Positions 23,132-35,184 of a stretch of 64,000 nucleotides of DNA are shown one piece after another. The notes under the pieces are model-generated. The model ran no database searches and was not told the DNA's origin. It saw only the letters and a list, made by a program, of their open reading frames with translations. The first letter of the stretch is position 1. Every line of letters starts with the position of its first letter. Source of the stretch: Ochotona curzoniae (lineage: Eukaryota; Chordata; Mammalia; Lagomorpha; Ochotonidae); assembly GCF_017591425.1 (NCBI RefSeq), contig NW_024465885.1, positions 42,713,001 to 42,777,000 of the forward strand, in the 5' to 3' direction. The translations under genes were made by a program, and so were the position numbers.

Positions 23132-23436
23132 GGAGCTGGCATTGTAGCACAGCCAGGTAAGCCTCTGCCCATGACACCCACATCCCATATGATAACCAGT
23201 TGGAGTCCCAGCTGCTCCACTTCTGGTCCAGCTTATCCACTTGGGAAAGCAGAGCAGGATGGCCCAGGTGTCCCGGCCCCTACCACCCACATGGGAGATC
23301 CGGGTGGAATTCTGGACTTCTGGCTTTGGTAGCTGTGTGGGGAGCAAACCAGCACATGGAAGATATTGCTCTTCCTCTCCTGTTTCTGTCTTTCTCTGTA
23401 ACATTGCCCCTCAAAGAAGTAAATAAAGCTTTAATA
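23132..23436 (+). repeat. CSINE copy, sense
   Basis: GGAGCTGGCATTGTAGCAC head, CATCCCATATGATAACCAG, tail CCCCTCAAAGAAGTAAATAAAGC. Confidence 0.87.
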
Positions 23437-23626
23437 AGATCATCTGGGTCCTCTTACATTCGGTGGCCACCAGGAGATGTGAGCTATCCCTCATGGCCTG
23501 GAGCACACTGGGCACACAACTCGGTGAGGATGTCAGTGTTGGACCTTGAGCCCTGGCACTGTGAAGTCCAGGGCAAGAGGCTGCTTGACAGTTAGTGCCA
23601 GCAGTTGCTGCTGACCCATAAGCAAG

Positions 23627-23966
23627 CATGGTAGGCTGCAGATATCTTGCAGTGGGTAAAGCTGCCACTTGGTGGTTGCAGCAGCCTGTATCAGAGTGTT
23701 GGTTTGAGGCCAAGCCTCTCTATTTCCAATCCAGTTTCCTGCTGATGTGCCTGGGAAAGCTGTCAAAGATGGCCCAAGTACTTGGGCCCATGCTTGGGTA
23801 TGGGAGACCTGGATGGAGTTTGGGGCTCCAGAATTGGGCCTGACCCAACTCTGGCTGTTGGATTCACTGGGGCAGAAAACCAGCAGATGGAAAATTGGTA
23901 TCTCTCTCGCTGTCTCCCTCCCTACTTTCCTCTTTCTTGTCACTCTTTCCAATAAATAATTCTTAC
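23627..23966 (+). repeat. CSINE copy, sense
   Basis: CTTGCAGTGGGTAAAGC head, CTGATGTGCCTGGGAAAGC, tail CTTTCCAATAAATAATTC. Confidence 0.83.
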
Positions 23967-24233
23967 AGTGGCAATATGGTGGAGCCCGCTGTCTGTAGGG
24001 CATTAATTCTGAGATTGCCACAGAGCTCTGAATCCACAGCTGCGCACACGTGTGTGTAACAGTGTTTGCTCTAACCCTTGCATACCCTCAAGTGTGCTTC
24101 AAGTCATCTCTGAGTGACTTCTGATACCTCTTACATGCAAAGGCTGTGTAAATCATTCAGTTGTGGTTTTCAGGGTAAAGCAACAAGACAAAAAAAATCT
24201 GTACATGTTCATGGCAGGTTTTTTTTTTTCCCC

Positions 24234-24416
24234 CTTAAAGATCTATGCATCTTTTTGAAAGGCAGACTATCAGAGAGAAAGAGATCTTCCATGTATTGGT
24301 TCACTTCGAGTGCTTACAACAGCCAGCTCTGGGACAGGTCAAAGCCAGGAGCCAGGAGCTTCTTCCGGGTCTTCCATGTGGGTGCAGGGACAAAGCACTG
24401 CTTTCCCAGGGCAGGG
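24234..24416 (-). repeat. CSINE copy, antisense, truncated
   Basis: CTTAAAGATCTATGCATC, GAGATCTTCCATGTATTGG, GTGGGTGCAGGGACAAAGC; ends in the middle of the element. Confidence 0.83.
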
Positions 24417-24596
24417 ATGCAGGCAGGGGTTTTTATGGTTCTGGTCACCGGGCGGCTGGGCGGGGTGTCCGTGTAGCCGGGGTTCTGCTGGCAGGGGAAG
24501 GTTTCCCTTCCCAGCAAATGAACTGTGAGGTTAGTGAGGCAGAGGAAGCCACACACAGATATCCCAGAATCTTCTGGACTCCCTGGATCTGCTTGC

Positions 24597-25132
24597 TTTC
24601 ATTTTGAATGTTTATTGTTTTGTTTTGAGAGAAAGAGAAGCAAGCAGGTTTGCTAATGAAACCCACTGGTTTCGTTAGCAAATGCCCACAGTATGTGGGA
24701 CTAGGCCGGGCCAGGCTAAGAGCTGGGGACTCCATGTGGATCACCCATGGACGTGGCAGAGGCTGAACCTATGAACCATCACTGCTGTCTCCCTGGGTGT
24801 ACGCTAGCAGGAAGTTGGACTGGGAGCTGAGTCAGCACTTAAACCCAGGTCCTCCAGTGTGGGATGCGGGCAGATGAGAGGCAGAGAGATCATCTGGAAC
24901 CAGGAGCTTCCTCTGGGTCTCCCATGTGGGTGGCAGGGACCTAAACCGCTGGGCCATCTTCCACTGCTTTTCCAGATGCATCAGCAGGGAGCCGGGTCAG
25001 AAGTGGAGCAGCTGGGACACAAACCAATGTCCAGAAGGGATGCTAGGGTTGCAGGCCGTGGCTTCACCCACTGTGCCAAGGTGCCAGCTTCACTCCCCCG
25101 CCAAGTGATTTAACTGCTGTGCCAAACACCCT
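24597..25132 (-). repeat. Old SINE interrupted by a second SINE
   Basis: Left part 24597-24870 (GGCCGGGCCAGGCTAAGAG, GGAAGTTGGACTGGGAGC) and right part 25093-25132 (AAGTGATTTAACTGCTGTGCC) make one antisense element around the inner copy. Confidence 0.65.
24875..25092 (-). repeat. Inner CSINE copy, antisense, tail-truncated
   Basis: ACCAGGAGCTTCCTCTGGG, GGAGCCGGGTCAGAAGTGG, ends CACTGTGCCAAGGTGCCAGC. Nested in the older SINE. Confidence 0.78.
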
Positions 25133-26394
25133 GCTGTTGGCTTTTAGATTATGCACCTGGAGGCTCCCTGTCCACTATCCCCGAGTTCCAAACCCGGATG
25201 CGTCGAGGTCTACATGTTAGGTAATTAAAAGTGGGGACAAGTGGCAGAGGATGCAGCAGAGAAAACTGTGTGTGTGTGTTTGGGGGAGGGGGTGGTGTGG
25301 TTAATGAGGAAGGGAGACCACTGCATGCACTTTTCTAAACAATATATTTATTAATGGGACATCTGAAGGGAGACTCTGTGTTAAGTAGCAAGATGAATTC
25401 CACAAGGTCTCAAAAGCTTTGCAATTTGGCAGAAACAAGGCCTTTGGGATGCATCTGATACAGACTAGCAATGCTGTAAGCATGGCCTGTTGTAGTCAGT
25501 GCCTTCGCCCCCTTCCAGTGTCTGAGTTTGGTGACCTCTGGCTGGGCGGGAATTTATCCTCGTGGATAATGAGGAGCTCTTGATGAGGAGGACGTGAGAA
25601 AAAGGCATCTTGGTTTCAGCTAAGAGTTCCCCTAGCTCGTGACCGCCGCCCTTGTACATGCAGCCCGTCCGCCCCACCTTGCCGTCCCCCGATGCTCCTC
25701 CGCTTTGTGTGTTTTTCTCTCCCCCGCAGGAGCCAGTGTGTAGTGGCCACCGGCAGGTTATGCTTCCAAGGCGGTTTGCTGATCAAATCAGAGCCAAAGT
25801 GTCCTCCAGAGGGTTCCCCCAGCCTTCTTGCATCAGGAGCTGCCTTTGTTATTTTGGTTCTTTCCTACACCACAGTTGAACTTTTGTTACCTTTAGCCAG
25901 CACCGGCTTGTGTTAGTATTGCCAGGATCTGTGCTAATGAGCTTGGCTGTTTCCACGAGTACAAAACTGAGGAAGGACATTTTCCCCCCCATTTGCTGCA
26001 AGATGAATTTTAGCTCACAGCCACGGGAGGGTGGCCAGCGGGGAGCCCAGGGGTCAGGACCGGTTGAGCTGCGGTACTTGAATAGAAGCAATTACTGGAT
26101 CCCAGCAAAGCCAGTTGTACACGCTTTGCCGGCCTTGAAAAGGAGAGACGCCAAAATTAATTAGGAAGGCTGATTTCCCCCGGCTGCATTTACACACCTT
26201 CGTTTCTCTGGAAGGAGGCGTGAAACCAATTTATTTTCAAAACTTCTCACTGGTTGCCGCTCATCAGCACTTTCTCTGGCCTCTTGCACGAAGCACGGGC
26301 TCCCGTCAGTTTCCTCGCGGCTTGGAGGGCTACCTGGGCTCATCTTTCATCGGCCCCACTCGGGTAATCATTCCGTCCACATTGTCTCCCAGCG
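25133..26394. other. Unique intron 1 sequence, possible conserved block
   Basis: No exon recognised. The stretch 25880-26340 is repeat-free with CAATTACTGG and AAAATTAATTAGG homeodomain-like sites, a candidate regulatory element. A (GT)5 tract lies at about 25269. Confidence 0.45.
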
Positions 26395-26498
26395 CCTGAC
26401 CTCTGATCACGTGACTTGCCAGAGCGTGCGGATCTGTGTGACAGTTCCTGACCTCTGATCACGTGACTTGCCAGAGCATGCTGATCTGTGTTACAGTT
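26395..26498 (+). repeat. 52-bp tandem duplication carrying CACGTG
   Basis: Units 26395-26446 and 26447-26498 differ at three of 52 bases. Each holds TGATCACGTGACTTG; the CACGTG cores are at 26408-26413 and 26460-26465. TCACGTGAC is the binding core of MiT/TFE and USF-type bHLH-zip factors. Confidence 0.95.
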
Positions 26499-26905
26499 CC
26501 CATGCAGGTTTGCGTTCTCGTGGGCCCCCAGAGCCACCGTGGGGGGCGGATTGGTGGTTCGTTCTGCATTCATCTGTCTTCTCACAATTGCGATGGCTGA
26601 AGTTCAAGGTCCATGTGTGGGCAGGTATGGTCTCCCCTAAGCTGGGCCTGTGCTATGTCCTTGCCTGTGAGAGTGGCACTGGTGACCCTTCTGACAGACA
26701 CCAGCCAGCTTAGGCCACACCCTCACGACCTCACTGAGCTCTGACCAGTTCCATCAAGGCCTTCTGTAAGTCCATCTGCAGTCATACTGGGGATCGAGCC
26801 TCAGTATCAAGTTCATTTCAGACACAATTCAGTCCCTAACAGGTCCTCCTTAATCGAGTCTGTTTCCAATGCCATTTCTGTTCATTCATTCATTCAAGAA
26901 ATACT
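26499..26905. other. Unique intron 1 sequence
   Basis: No exon recognised; ends in (ATTC)n near 26880-26893. Confidence 0.6.
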
Positions 26906-27170
26906 CAGTGACTAAAGTTGTGGCATAGTGTATTAAACTACCACTTGCAATGCCAGCATCTCATATGAGCAGCTAGTTCCAATCCCAGCAGTTCCACTTC
27001 CCATTCAGCTCCCTGCTAATACACGTGGGGAAAGCAGTGGACGATAGCCCAGCCCCAGCCATTAAGTCTGTTGGGGAGGGAACCAGCAGATGGAAGGCTT
27101 TTGTTTCTCTCTCTCCTTCTCTCTGTCACTGTCATTCAAATAAATAATTGAGTGAACCTTTAATTAAAAA
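26906..27170 (+). repeat. CSINE copy, sense
   Basis: AAGTTGTGGCATAGTGTATTA head, CAGCATCTCATATGAGC, tail GTCATTCAAATAAATAATTG. Middle shortened. Confidence 0.85.
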
Positions 27171-28782
27171 CATACTCCTTGAGCTCTGTGAGCTCCCCGG
27201 CCACGGCTCTCAATGTGTGTCTTAGCTCCCCCTCCAGTGGACCCGTTCCGCTTCCCTCGTCCACGCCCTCACGCTCATAACCACTGTCGGCTTGCACGGC
27301 TGCTGACCTGCCAGGCACACGCTACCCACCCACCCCACCCAAGGCTAATGCGTGAATCCACAGGTGGGAGGGAGAATGGTGGGTCCTGGGGCAGAACAGT
27401 GCTGGGTGCTGGCTAGGGGGAGGGGAGGGTGAGCAGGAGGCTGCGACGTTGGGCTGCTCCGAGGAGCCTGCCTGGGAAGATCATGTCTCACAGTTATGCA
27501 CAAAACCAGGGTTATCATTTCAGCGGTGGAAGGGAGGGGCTTTGAGCAACTGTTACATTGGAGCTGAGGAAGCTGAGCGCTCACGTGGTTAGACCTCACC
27601 CGGGCAGTGGTGGAGACCACCAAGGGCTTGTACAACTTTACCCCTTACCCCCAACACCCATGCCTTGGGTGAGCTCCCTACCCCTTCTCTCCTCTGCTCT
27701 TTCTCCTTTCATTCTTCCTGGCTCCTCGCTGTGCACCGAACTCCCTCCTAGGGGCTGGGAGGCCTTCCTGGAAAGTAAAGCGGAGAATGCTGTACCTCGC
27801 TAAGTGCCCACATGATGGATGTGACAGCTGGGGAGGTGTGGGGTGACCTGAGCCAGCCCAAGGGGGAAGCAGAGTGTAACCTGAGGCCAGCTGTGGAGGG
27901 GGGTCTGGAGTGTGTGTGGGAAGGAATTCCAGGCCTAGTGGGTGGGGGGCTGGAGCAAGGGCTGGGGAGTGAGGGACCTGCAGGGAGGCCTGACCCTGGC
28001 CTGCAGCTGCAGCGGTGGGGGAGGGTGGGGAAGATGATTGATGAGGGGTGGGGTAGGGTGAATGGAGGAGAGGAAAGGGTGAGGCATTCACACAGTTGGG
28101 GATTCCTCCCAACCCCAAGAGGAGTAGGGGGAGGGAGTGATGGGTTTGAGGGGCTTAGGGAATATCCAAGTGGAGGTGGCAACAGGCACAGCTGGGCTTC
28201 AAAGGCAGGCGTTCATGGTCACTGCTTATGAATGGTTCCTGATGGCAGGTGCATCCCTGGTGGGAGCCGGGAGAGGCCTGGGGCAGGTGGAAGAGGAGGC
28301 AGGAGGTAGGGCACCTGGGCAGGCAAGAAGTGAGCAGTCAGAAAAGGCTGTGGGCATCAGGACGGCGCTGGTGAGGACCTGAAGGCAGCCAGGTGTCAGG
28401 GGCTTCTTGGCTTCAGTTTATTGTACAGACACTCTGCTCCTAAAGCTTGCCGCTTACTGGGGACTCCAGGAAGTATTCCCAATGCTAAATGCTCATCATG
28501 GACTTCTGCCTTTAGTTCTCCAACACCCGTCCCCTGCCCCCCCTGCCATGGTGGCCACTGGGATCCCTGCTCTGTGTTTTAAACAAGGGAGGACATTTAA
28601 GCATGGAGAGGCCCAAGCTACCATGTGGTGGGCACAGGGCCCCTGGCTTCAGATCCCATGTTCCCGGCTGCTATCTGGGGCTGCCCCACCTTGCAGGGGT
28701 GTGGACAGCAGGGCTCGATCAGAGGAGGGACTATGAGACTGGCCCAAATCCCTGGTGAATAAATCCCAGCCCTTTACTCTTT
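27171..28782. other. Unique, G-rich intron 1 sequence
   Basis: No exon recognised. 27900-28145 has frequent G3-G6 runs on the + strand, with quadruplex potential (for example 27941-27974 and 28013-28052). The proline/serine-rich minus frames here (for example 27748-28182) mirror this composition. Confidence 0.55.
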
Positions 28783-29078
28783 TCTTAAATAAATATGTTA
28801 TTTGAAAGGCAGAGAGATCCAGAGAGAGGACAGAGAAATATTTCATCTGCTGGTTCATTCCCCAAATACCTGCGGCAGCTGGGGCTGGGCCAGGCTGAAG
28901 TCAGAAGCCAGGAGCTCTGTCCAGGTCTCCCACATGGCTGGCAGGGCCCCACGTGTTAGAGCCACTGTCTGCTGCCTCTCAGGGGACACGTAAGCAGGAA
29001 GCTGGACTTCAGAGCAGAGCCCGGACTCGAACCCAGGCGCTCTAATACGGAATGCCAGTGTCCTAAGCTGTGTTTCAT
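28783..29078 (-). repeat. CSINE copy, antisense
   Basis: TTAAATAAATATGTTATTTG tail, CATCTGCTGGTTCATTCCCC, GGTCTCCCACATGGCTGGC, head eroded. Confidence 0.85.
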
Positions 29079-30547
29079 TCTCAGCACTGAGTGGCTGCCC
29101 CTGGTCCTTTCTTCTCATCAGAGTTTCACTTTCCTGCAGGAACTCCTGCACGATGGCAGGATGTTCAGGTGGTTGTTGGTGTGCCCCAGCCGCCGTATCC
29201 ATTGACACAGGCTTATGCAGCAAACATTTATGTTCTTACACTTCTGGATGCTACAAGTTCAAGGTCAAGGTGGCGTCAGCATTGCTTTCTCTCTCCGGCT
29301 GGCAGGTGGCTGCCATCTTTGTGTGTCCTCTCATGGCCTTTGTGGGTGCTTGATGTGAGACTGAGGAGAGATGGAGGGGGAGGGGAGGGATAGAGAGAGA
29401 GAATTTCAACATGTGATTTTTGGGGGTTGGGGGACTGTGTTCTGTTCATGACATACGGGGATTTATAGTCTTCCTGTAGGATGCACTTGTTGCCAAGAAC
29501 AGCGTCAGGCCTTTTCAGTGTCTAGTAGATGTGTGTTGTTGGAGGAAGAGATTCATTTGAGTTTAGCACAGAGTACTCATTAAGAAACCCCAGAGCCTGG
29601 AAAGAAAACTCTTAAAAAAATTTTTTTATTATTTCCATGTAGAAATAAACTTCAGTGGGTCAGGACCTCCCTTTGTGCATTGTGGATCTTAAAGACAGGA
29701 AGTGTACTTCGAGGAAGGGAAGGCTGTGGAAAACACGCATGCGTGTGTTGGTCATGACTTGGGAAACAGCCACACGTGCTTTGGTGCTAATGTATAAAAC
29801 AAGTATGCATGCTTTCATGATGTTCAAGAGGCGTCTCTTTGGTCAGCATTTTTCTTTCCTTCCTCTTAGACGTATGCACGATCCATTTGGCACCTGCCTG
29901 TTGGCTTTGGAGATGGCTCTGTCCACAATTCTAGGTGCGTTTGAGAGGAACGAACGCATTTTAAAGGCACTAACAGATGGTCTTGGAGGAAGGGATGCGT
30001 TCAAATGGCTGTGGGCTCTGATGCTGTGTGGATAGCCTCCCCTTCGGCAGTATTTAAGGGCGGGAAGGAAGCTGGGCTTAAAGGAACCCCCGTGTCGCAA
30101 CGAAAAGCAGGCAGACTGCACAGAGTTCGTGGCTCTGAGATGGGGTCCAGCTTCCTCTCTCCACGGTGCACCTGCATGCTGTTTCCTCTGTAGGCTGACA
30201 GGCTGGATATAAAATGACACACTGAGAGCAGTGCCAGTTGAAGGAGCGCGCACTTAGAGGGGACACTATATTAAATCAGGGGCCAGTTGGGTTCTGGAAG
30301 TTGCGCCATTGCTGAGAATAAAGGCTTCTGCACAGCTCTCATTCTGAGTGGGATTCAGTGTGAATTCTAGCGTGAATTCCTTTCGGCAGGTGCTCCTTGC
30401 CCTGACAGATTGGGAACCACCTGCACCCCTTCCCCTCCTCGCCTGTGTTGGAGTCAGGCAACACTCCCAACCCATTCGGGGCAAACTCTCCGCTGCTTTC
30501 TCTTCTCCCGTTGGGTTTTGTGGTCTCTGCAGTCTCTTCTGTTTGTG
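29079..30547. other. Unique intron 1 sequence
   Basis: No exon recognised. It holds a (G4A)n stretch near 29369-29390 and a 14-bp palindrome ACACGCATGCGTGT at 29733-29746. The 126-codon + frame at 29655-30035 has no recognisable domain. Confidence 0.55.
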
Positions 30548-30830
30548 TCTGTTTGACAAGCAGAGGGACAGAGAGAGAATCGATCTTCCATCTACTCATT
30601 CACTTTCTAGATGCCCATGGCAGCCAGGACCGGGCTATGCTAAAAAGCCAGGAGCCTGGAAACTCCATTTAGTTTTCCCATGTGGTTGGCAGGCACTCAA
30701 GCTCTTGATCCATCATTGGCTGCCTTATGGGATGCATCAGCAGGAAGATGGATCGGAAGTGGAGTAGCCGCACTGCAGGTGTGAGATGTGGACATCTTAA
30801 GGGCAGTTTAGGCTACCACCCCGTAGTGCC
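30548..30830 (-). repeat. CSINE copy, antisense
   Basis: GACAAGCAGAGGGACAGAG, CGATCTTCCATCTACTC, AGCAGGAAGATGGATCGG, ends around GTAGTGCC. Confidence 0.82.
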
Positions 30831-31420
30831 TTCCTCTGACGCCCAGTGAATTTAGATCTCTTTGATCGTGAGCATTTGTGGTTCTTTGGCACTAACTTAT
30901 CTGAATATGAGGAAGTTACTTTGCTGAGTCATGTGTCATGGGTAGGCTTGGTTCGTTTGTTGAATAAGACGGGCTGTTACTTGGGGAATGGAGGAGGCTG
31001 CTGAATAATCCCTTCCAGCTGCTAAGTGCAGCGGCTGTGCCAGTCTCATGCTCCACCGTTGGAAGATGGCTCTGCGTCTTGTTGGAGCTCTCTGAAAATG
31101 GATTCCCCTGTACAGCGCTAAGAGGCTTCGCAGCCTGACTCTGCTGAAGGGCTGGAGTATTTGTTTGACTGACATTTTGCAGAGAATTCTTTGCTTTGGG
31201 TGTGCTAGGCTGGGGTCCTGACTGGTGTCACACACACACACACAGAGTTTGCAGATGCACACCCCCAGACATACACCTGCATAGGGAGCAGGGTGGGAGT
31301 TCCAGCATGGCCCTGGCTGGGCCTTGCCTCAACGGTCAGCGATGCCCTGGCAGCTGCTGTTGCCTTGAACACGCTTGACCATTTGGCAGGGTGTTCATGT
31401 TTGCCCCTTGTCTTCTGTGT
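30831..31420. other. Unique intron 1 sequence
   Basis: No exon recognised; a short (CA)n at about 31229-31242. Confidence 0.6.
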
Positions 31421-31740
31421 TTTAAATTTGTTGGTTCAGTTGCTTGAAAGGTAGAGTGACAAAGGCAGACATGAGAGAGAGAAAAATCTCCCACCTACTG
31501 ATTCACTCCCCAAACAGCTGCAGATCCCTATTGGGGCTGGGTAAGGCCAGAGCCAGGAGCTTGGAATTCCAGCTGGGTCTCCCATGTGGGCGGCAGGGGC
31601 TCAAGCACTTGGGCCATCTACTGCTTTCCCAGTTGCATTAGCAAGGAATTGGATTGTAAGCAGAGCAGCTGAGACACGAACTGGCACTTAGATCTGGACT
31701 GCTAGCGTCACAAGCTTGACTTAACTCTGTACAACACCAG
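31421..31740 (-). repeat. CSINE copy, antisense
   Basis: TTAAATTTGTTGGTTCAGTTG tail, AAAATCTCCCACCTACTG, GGTCTCCCATGTGGGCGG, ends TGTACAACACCAG. Confidence 0.87.
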
Positions 31741-31777
31741 TTGATGTCTCCCCCACTAAAGCTGCTTATTGTTATGT

Positions 31778-32048
31778 TCTTAAAGATTTACTTATTTCTA
31801 TGAAAGGGAAAGGAGAGACAGACAAAAGAGAGGAGAGCTATTCCATCTGCTTGTCCATTCCTTAAATGGTTGTACTAGCCGAGAACAACTTCCTGGTCTC
31901 CCATGTGGATGCAGGAGTCAGCACTTGGGCCATTTTGTGCTGCTTTCCCAGGAACCTTAGCAAGGAGCTGGATGGGAAATGAAGCTGCTGGGACTTGAAC
32001 CAGCTCTGCAGCTGGCAGCTTTACGTCCTGTGCCACAGCGCTGGCCCC
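31778..32048 (-). repeat. CSINE copy, antisense
   Basis: TCTTAAAGATTTACTTATTTC tail, TTCCATCTGCTTGTCC, GGAGCTGGATGGGAAATG, ends TGCCACAGCGCTGGCCCC. Confidence 0.88.
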
Positions 32049-32714
32049 AAGCTACTGGTTTTGTCTGTGGACCCAGCCTGACTTTGAACTATGCCCGGGT
32101 GGTCCTACTCTGCTTGCCAGTGCCTGAGTACTGTCACAACAGAGTCCTCCCAGGGCCAATCGCAGATTAGCTTCTCCTTAATTTCCTGTTCGCTTTCCCC
32201 CACATCCCGGTTGTTGTGGCTGAAGTTGAGGAAAGCCAAGGATGTTGTTACATTTTTAGTCCTTCCAGCTCAGGGAGGGTGCAGCCAGGGAGTGAATGAA
32301 AGTGGGCTGGTGATGGAAATGTGGAGGGGTCTGTATGGGACAACCTCCCCCCACCCCAGGCAAGGCAGCTCCAGGGCTCCTGGGCTTCCTGAGGGGCTCC
32401 CACCCAGAAGAACTGGGGGACCAGGGGACTAGATGACAGTGACTCCACTCCAGTATGTTAGTTCCTGGGGATGCTGAAGCAAAGGGATACAAATGCAGTG
32501 GCTTCAGGCTGCTGGAGTCCAAGTCACCTTCATCAGGCCCAGCTTTGGGTGGACATGGTCGTGCTCCCTGCCCCCCAGACCCTCAGGAAGGTGTGGACAT
32601 TACCGCTTCTGGCCTCTGGTGGCTGTTGGCTGGCATTCCTGGGCTTGTGGCTGCATTGGTCTCCATCTCCATGTCGATGTCTCCTCCGTGTGTCTGTCTC
32701 ACTTCTTCCCTTGT
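32049..32714. other. Unique intron 1 sequence
   Basis: No exon recognised; GC-rich. Confidence 0.6.
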
Positions 32715-32955
32715 ATTCATGTCTTTGAAAGACCCCCCGGGGGGTGCGTGAGGAAAGTGAGAGCACCTCATCTGCTGGCTCACTTTCCCAAGTGCCCACA
32801 TTTGGTGGCCCAGGCTGCTGCTGGGACCTGGGAATGCCATTTAGGTCTCCCTTGCAGGTGGTAAGGATCTAGTGACTTGGGCTGTCACCACCTGTCATGG
32901 GCAGGAAGCTGGAGATGGGGCTTGAACCCAGACCCTCTGCTGGGGGTTGTGGCCA
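32715..32955 (-). repeat. Old CSINE copy, antisense
   Basis: TGTCTTTGAAAGACC, CTCATCTGCTGGCTCAC, CATTTAGGTCTCCCTTGC, GGCAGGAAGCTGGAGATGG. Confidence 0.72.
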
Positions 32956-34285
32956 CCCAAGTGTGTCTTGGCTTCTGTATCAGATGTGTACCTCCTTCCT
33001 CCTTCTTTGGGGGATGCTTGTGATGCATTGCAGGCTGCCAAGTTGATCCAAGACCATTTCTTCATCTCCAGACCCATAGCTTCATCCTGTTTGCAAAGCC
33101 CTTTACACTCAGAGGTTTCTGGGCTTCGGATGGGGACCTGTCTGTGAGGCTATTTTTCAGCTGACCCCACTGCGTCTGTCCATGAAGGCAGACAGCTCCA
33201 GGCTGGGACTGGACTGCAGGTGGAGTGGGGGGACCCGAGTGGTTCCAAAGTGATGTGTCCCTTTCCGACAAAGGAGGCGCTGGAAAAAGAACAAGAAGTG
33301 GGAGAAGTTGGAAGTGCTTGGAAGTACTGCATTTGCTTAGAAGTGGGAGCGCACAGGGAAAACCACCCCAGAACATCCTGGTGTCCAGCAGCCATAGACC
33401 CAAATTGCTAGGGTTGTAGTAATGAGTGTTTGTGATGGTGATGGCTCTGCACTGTGGTGAGAGCCACCTGTTCCCACTGCTCTCTCTTCAGAGGGACCTG
33501 TGCTGTGGACATAGGCTGTCCAGTTACTGGAGCCTCATGGAGGTCCTGCTTGTGGCAGGGATCTAAAAGGGTCCAATGCCTGGCATGGACTTGGTCAGCC
33601 CTGAAAGCAGAACTGGGGCAAGAATTGGGGTGCTTAGGATGGGTCAAGGCTGGGTATGGGGGTGTAAAGGGCTGCAGGGAAGGGGAGCTCGCTGGGAGTT
33701 TTAGGAATGCCTTGAGTGGGCAGGGAATGGGGGCAGAGTGCAGGGTAGAGAGCCTGCAGGTCAGAGGCCATGGTACTCAGCTGTGCCAGCGAGGATCCCA
33801 GGGTATCCACGCTGGGCCACACCACACAGTCACTCTTTCCTATTTAATGTCTTGTGAGTGCAGTAAGAAATACCAGCGAGCGTGGTGGGTTCAGGGGCAG
33901 AGTCCCAAATCAGAAGTGTCATAGCAGGACTGGGGATCAAACTGTCCTTGCCTGTCTGTGGCTTTCCCTGGCTGCTGGCGCCCCTTGCGTCACCACGCCT
34001 GCGCTCCAGCCTCTCATGGCCTTCTCCTCCGCTGCTGGTGCAGACTCTGCCCTGTGCCTCTGTGTTGTAAGGATGCCAAGGGCCGGTGGGTCTCATCACA
34101 CAGTCCCTCCCTCAGTCACCTCTGCCCAGATAGTCACACTGTCACCATCCAGGATCAAGGGCTATTATTCAACCCAGCAGAGGTAGTTAAGGAGCTACAT
34201 AAATGATCCTGAAGGCTGAATGAATGACTGCCAGGCATTCTGGCTGATGCTTACTCTGTTCTTCCAAGAAGAGGGATACTTGAGG
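32956..34285. other. Unique intron 1 sequence
   Basis: No exon or repeat recognised. The 156-codon frame at 33454-33924 is unlike known families and overlaps open frames on the other strand. Confidence 0.55.
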
Positions 34286-34287
34286 GA

Positions 34288-34415
34288 GCCAAGGGGCCTT
34301 CAGGAAGTTCATGGCAAAAAAAAAAAAAAAAAAAAAATTGAACTAAAAGATAAGTTTACTTGGTCCCAAGCCTTTTTTTTTTTTTTTATAGCATAATGTG
34401 TGTGTGTGTGAGAGA
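34288..34415. mobile_element. Possible mariner-like DNA element, degraded
   Basis: GGGGCCTTCAGGAAGTTCATGG, A(22) at 34316-34337, then TAAAAGATAAGTTTACTTGG, and GCATAATG after a T-run. This order resembles the mammalian mariner-derived elements with TTCAAAAAGTTCATGG ends as I recall them. The tracts have expanded. Family not confirmed. Confidence 0.4.
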
Positions 34416-35183
34416 GATTTTTAAGGCTGTCAGGAATGCAAAGTGTGTAAAGCTGTTAGTCTAGCATATGTTGAGCTAGCCGGGACCAAGCCACCACCGG
34501 AGTGTGACTTTAAGTAATTCCGTGACTGATAGTGTGTCCCAGTGTTGTGCTGTGTATGACTCCTCAACTGGGTGTCCTTGGCCTTTGAGTATTATTTACA
34601 TCTGTGGATTAAGGGCCTGCAATTCCCTATTAAGGGAGTCTCTTGTCTGGGAGGGATGATAGATGAACTGTTGCCAGCTGGTCCTGGTTTGATGGTAGCA
34701 CCTGTAGGTCGGTGACTATGATGGAATACTGTGTGCGGTGCAGGGGACACGCCCTGCTCTCTGCAGTGTCTTCGCACAGGTGCTGGGGTGGCTTGTGGGT
34801 GAGGAGGGGCGTAAGTACCTCTGGAAGGGAGGTGCCACTTGACTTAGCCCCTGAAGGTCATGGGTGGGAGAACCTGGAGAGGGATGGAAGGTGTGTGCCT
34901 GGGAAACTGGGGGTCTGGGATGGACCATGGTGGCGAGGGAGGAGGCTCATGGAGCAGACACTGCAGAGTTCCTGTAGGTAGCCATGGGCCTCCAGGTGCT
35001 TCCACAAGAAATCCCAGCTCCCGTCCTGTGGTCTGCAGGCAAAGTGTAGCGTGAACTCAGGAGGTTGAGCCAGCCTCAAGCCTCAAGGAGAATAGATGGG
35101 GGTGTTGGGGCAGCCCCTCCCCCCTCTCATCTCCTTTCTCCTCCCCTCCCCTCTGCTCCATCTTTCTCTTTCTCCTTCTTCCT
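34416..35183. other. Unique intron 1 sequence, ending in a CT tract
   Basis: No exon recognised. 35115-35184 is CT-rich and abuts the tail side of the following antisense SINE. Confidence 0.6.
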
Positions 35184-35184
35184 C

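Noticed and set aside
29655..30035. 126-codon + strand frame
   Set aside because: No motif or family; the minus strand is also open over much of it.
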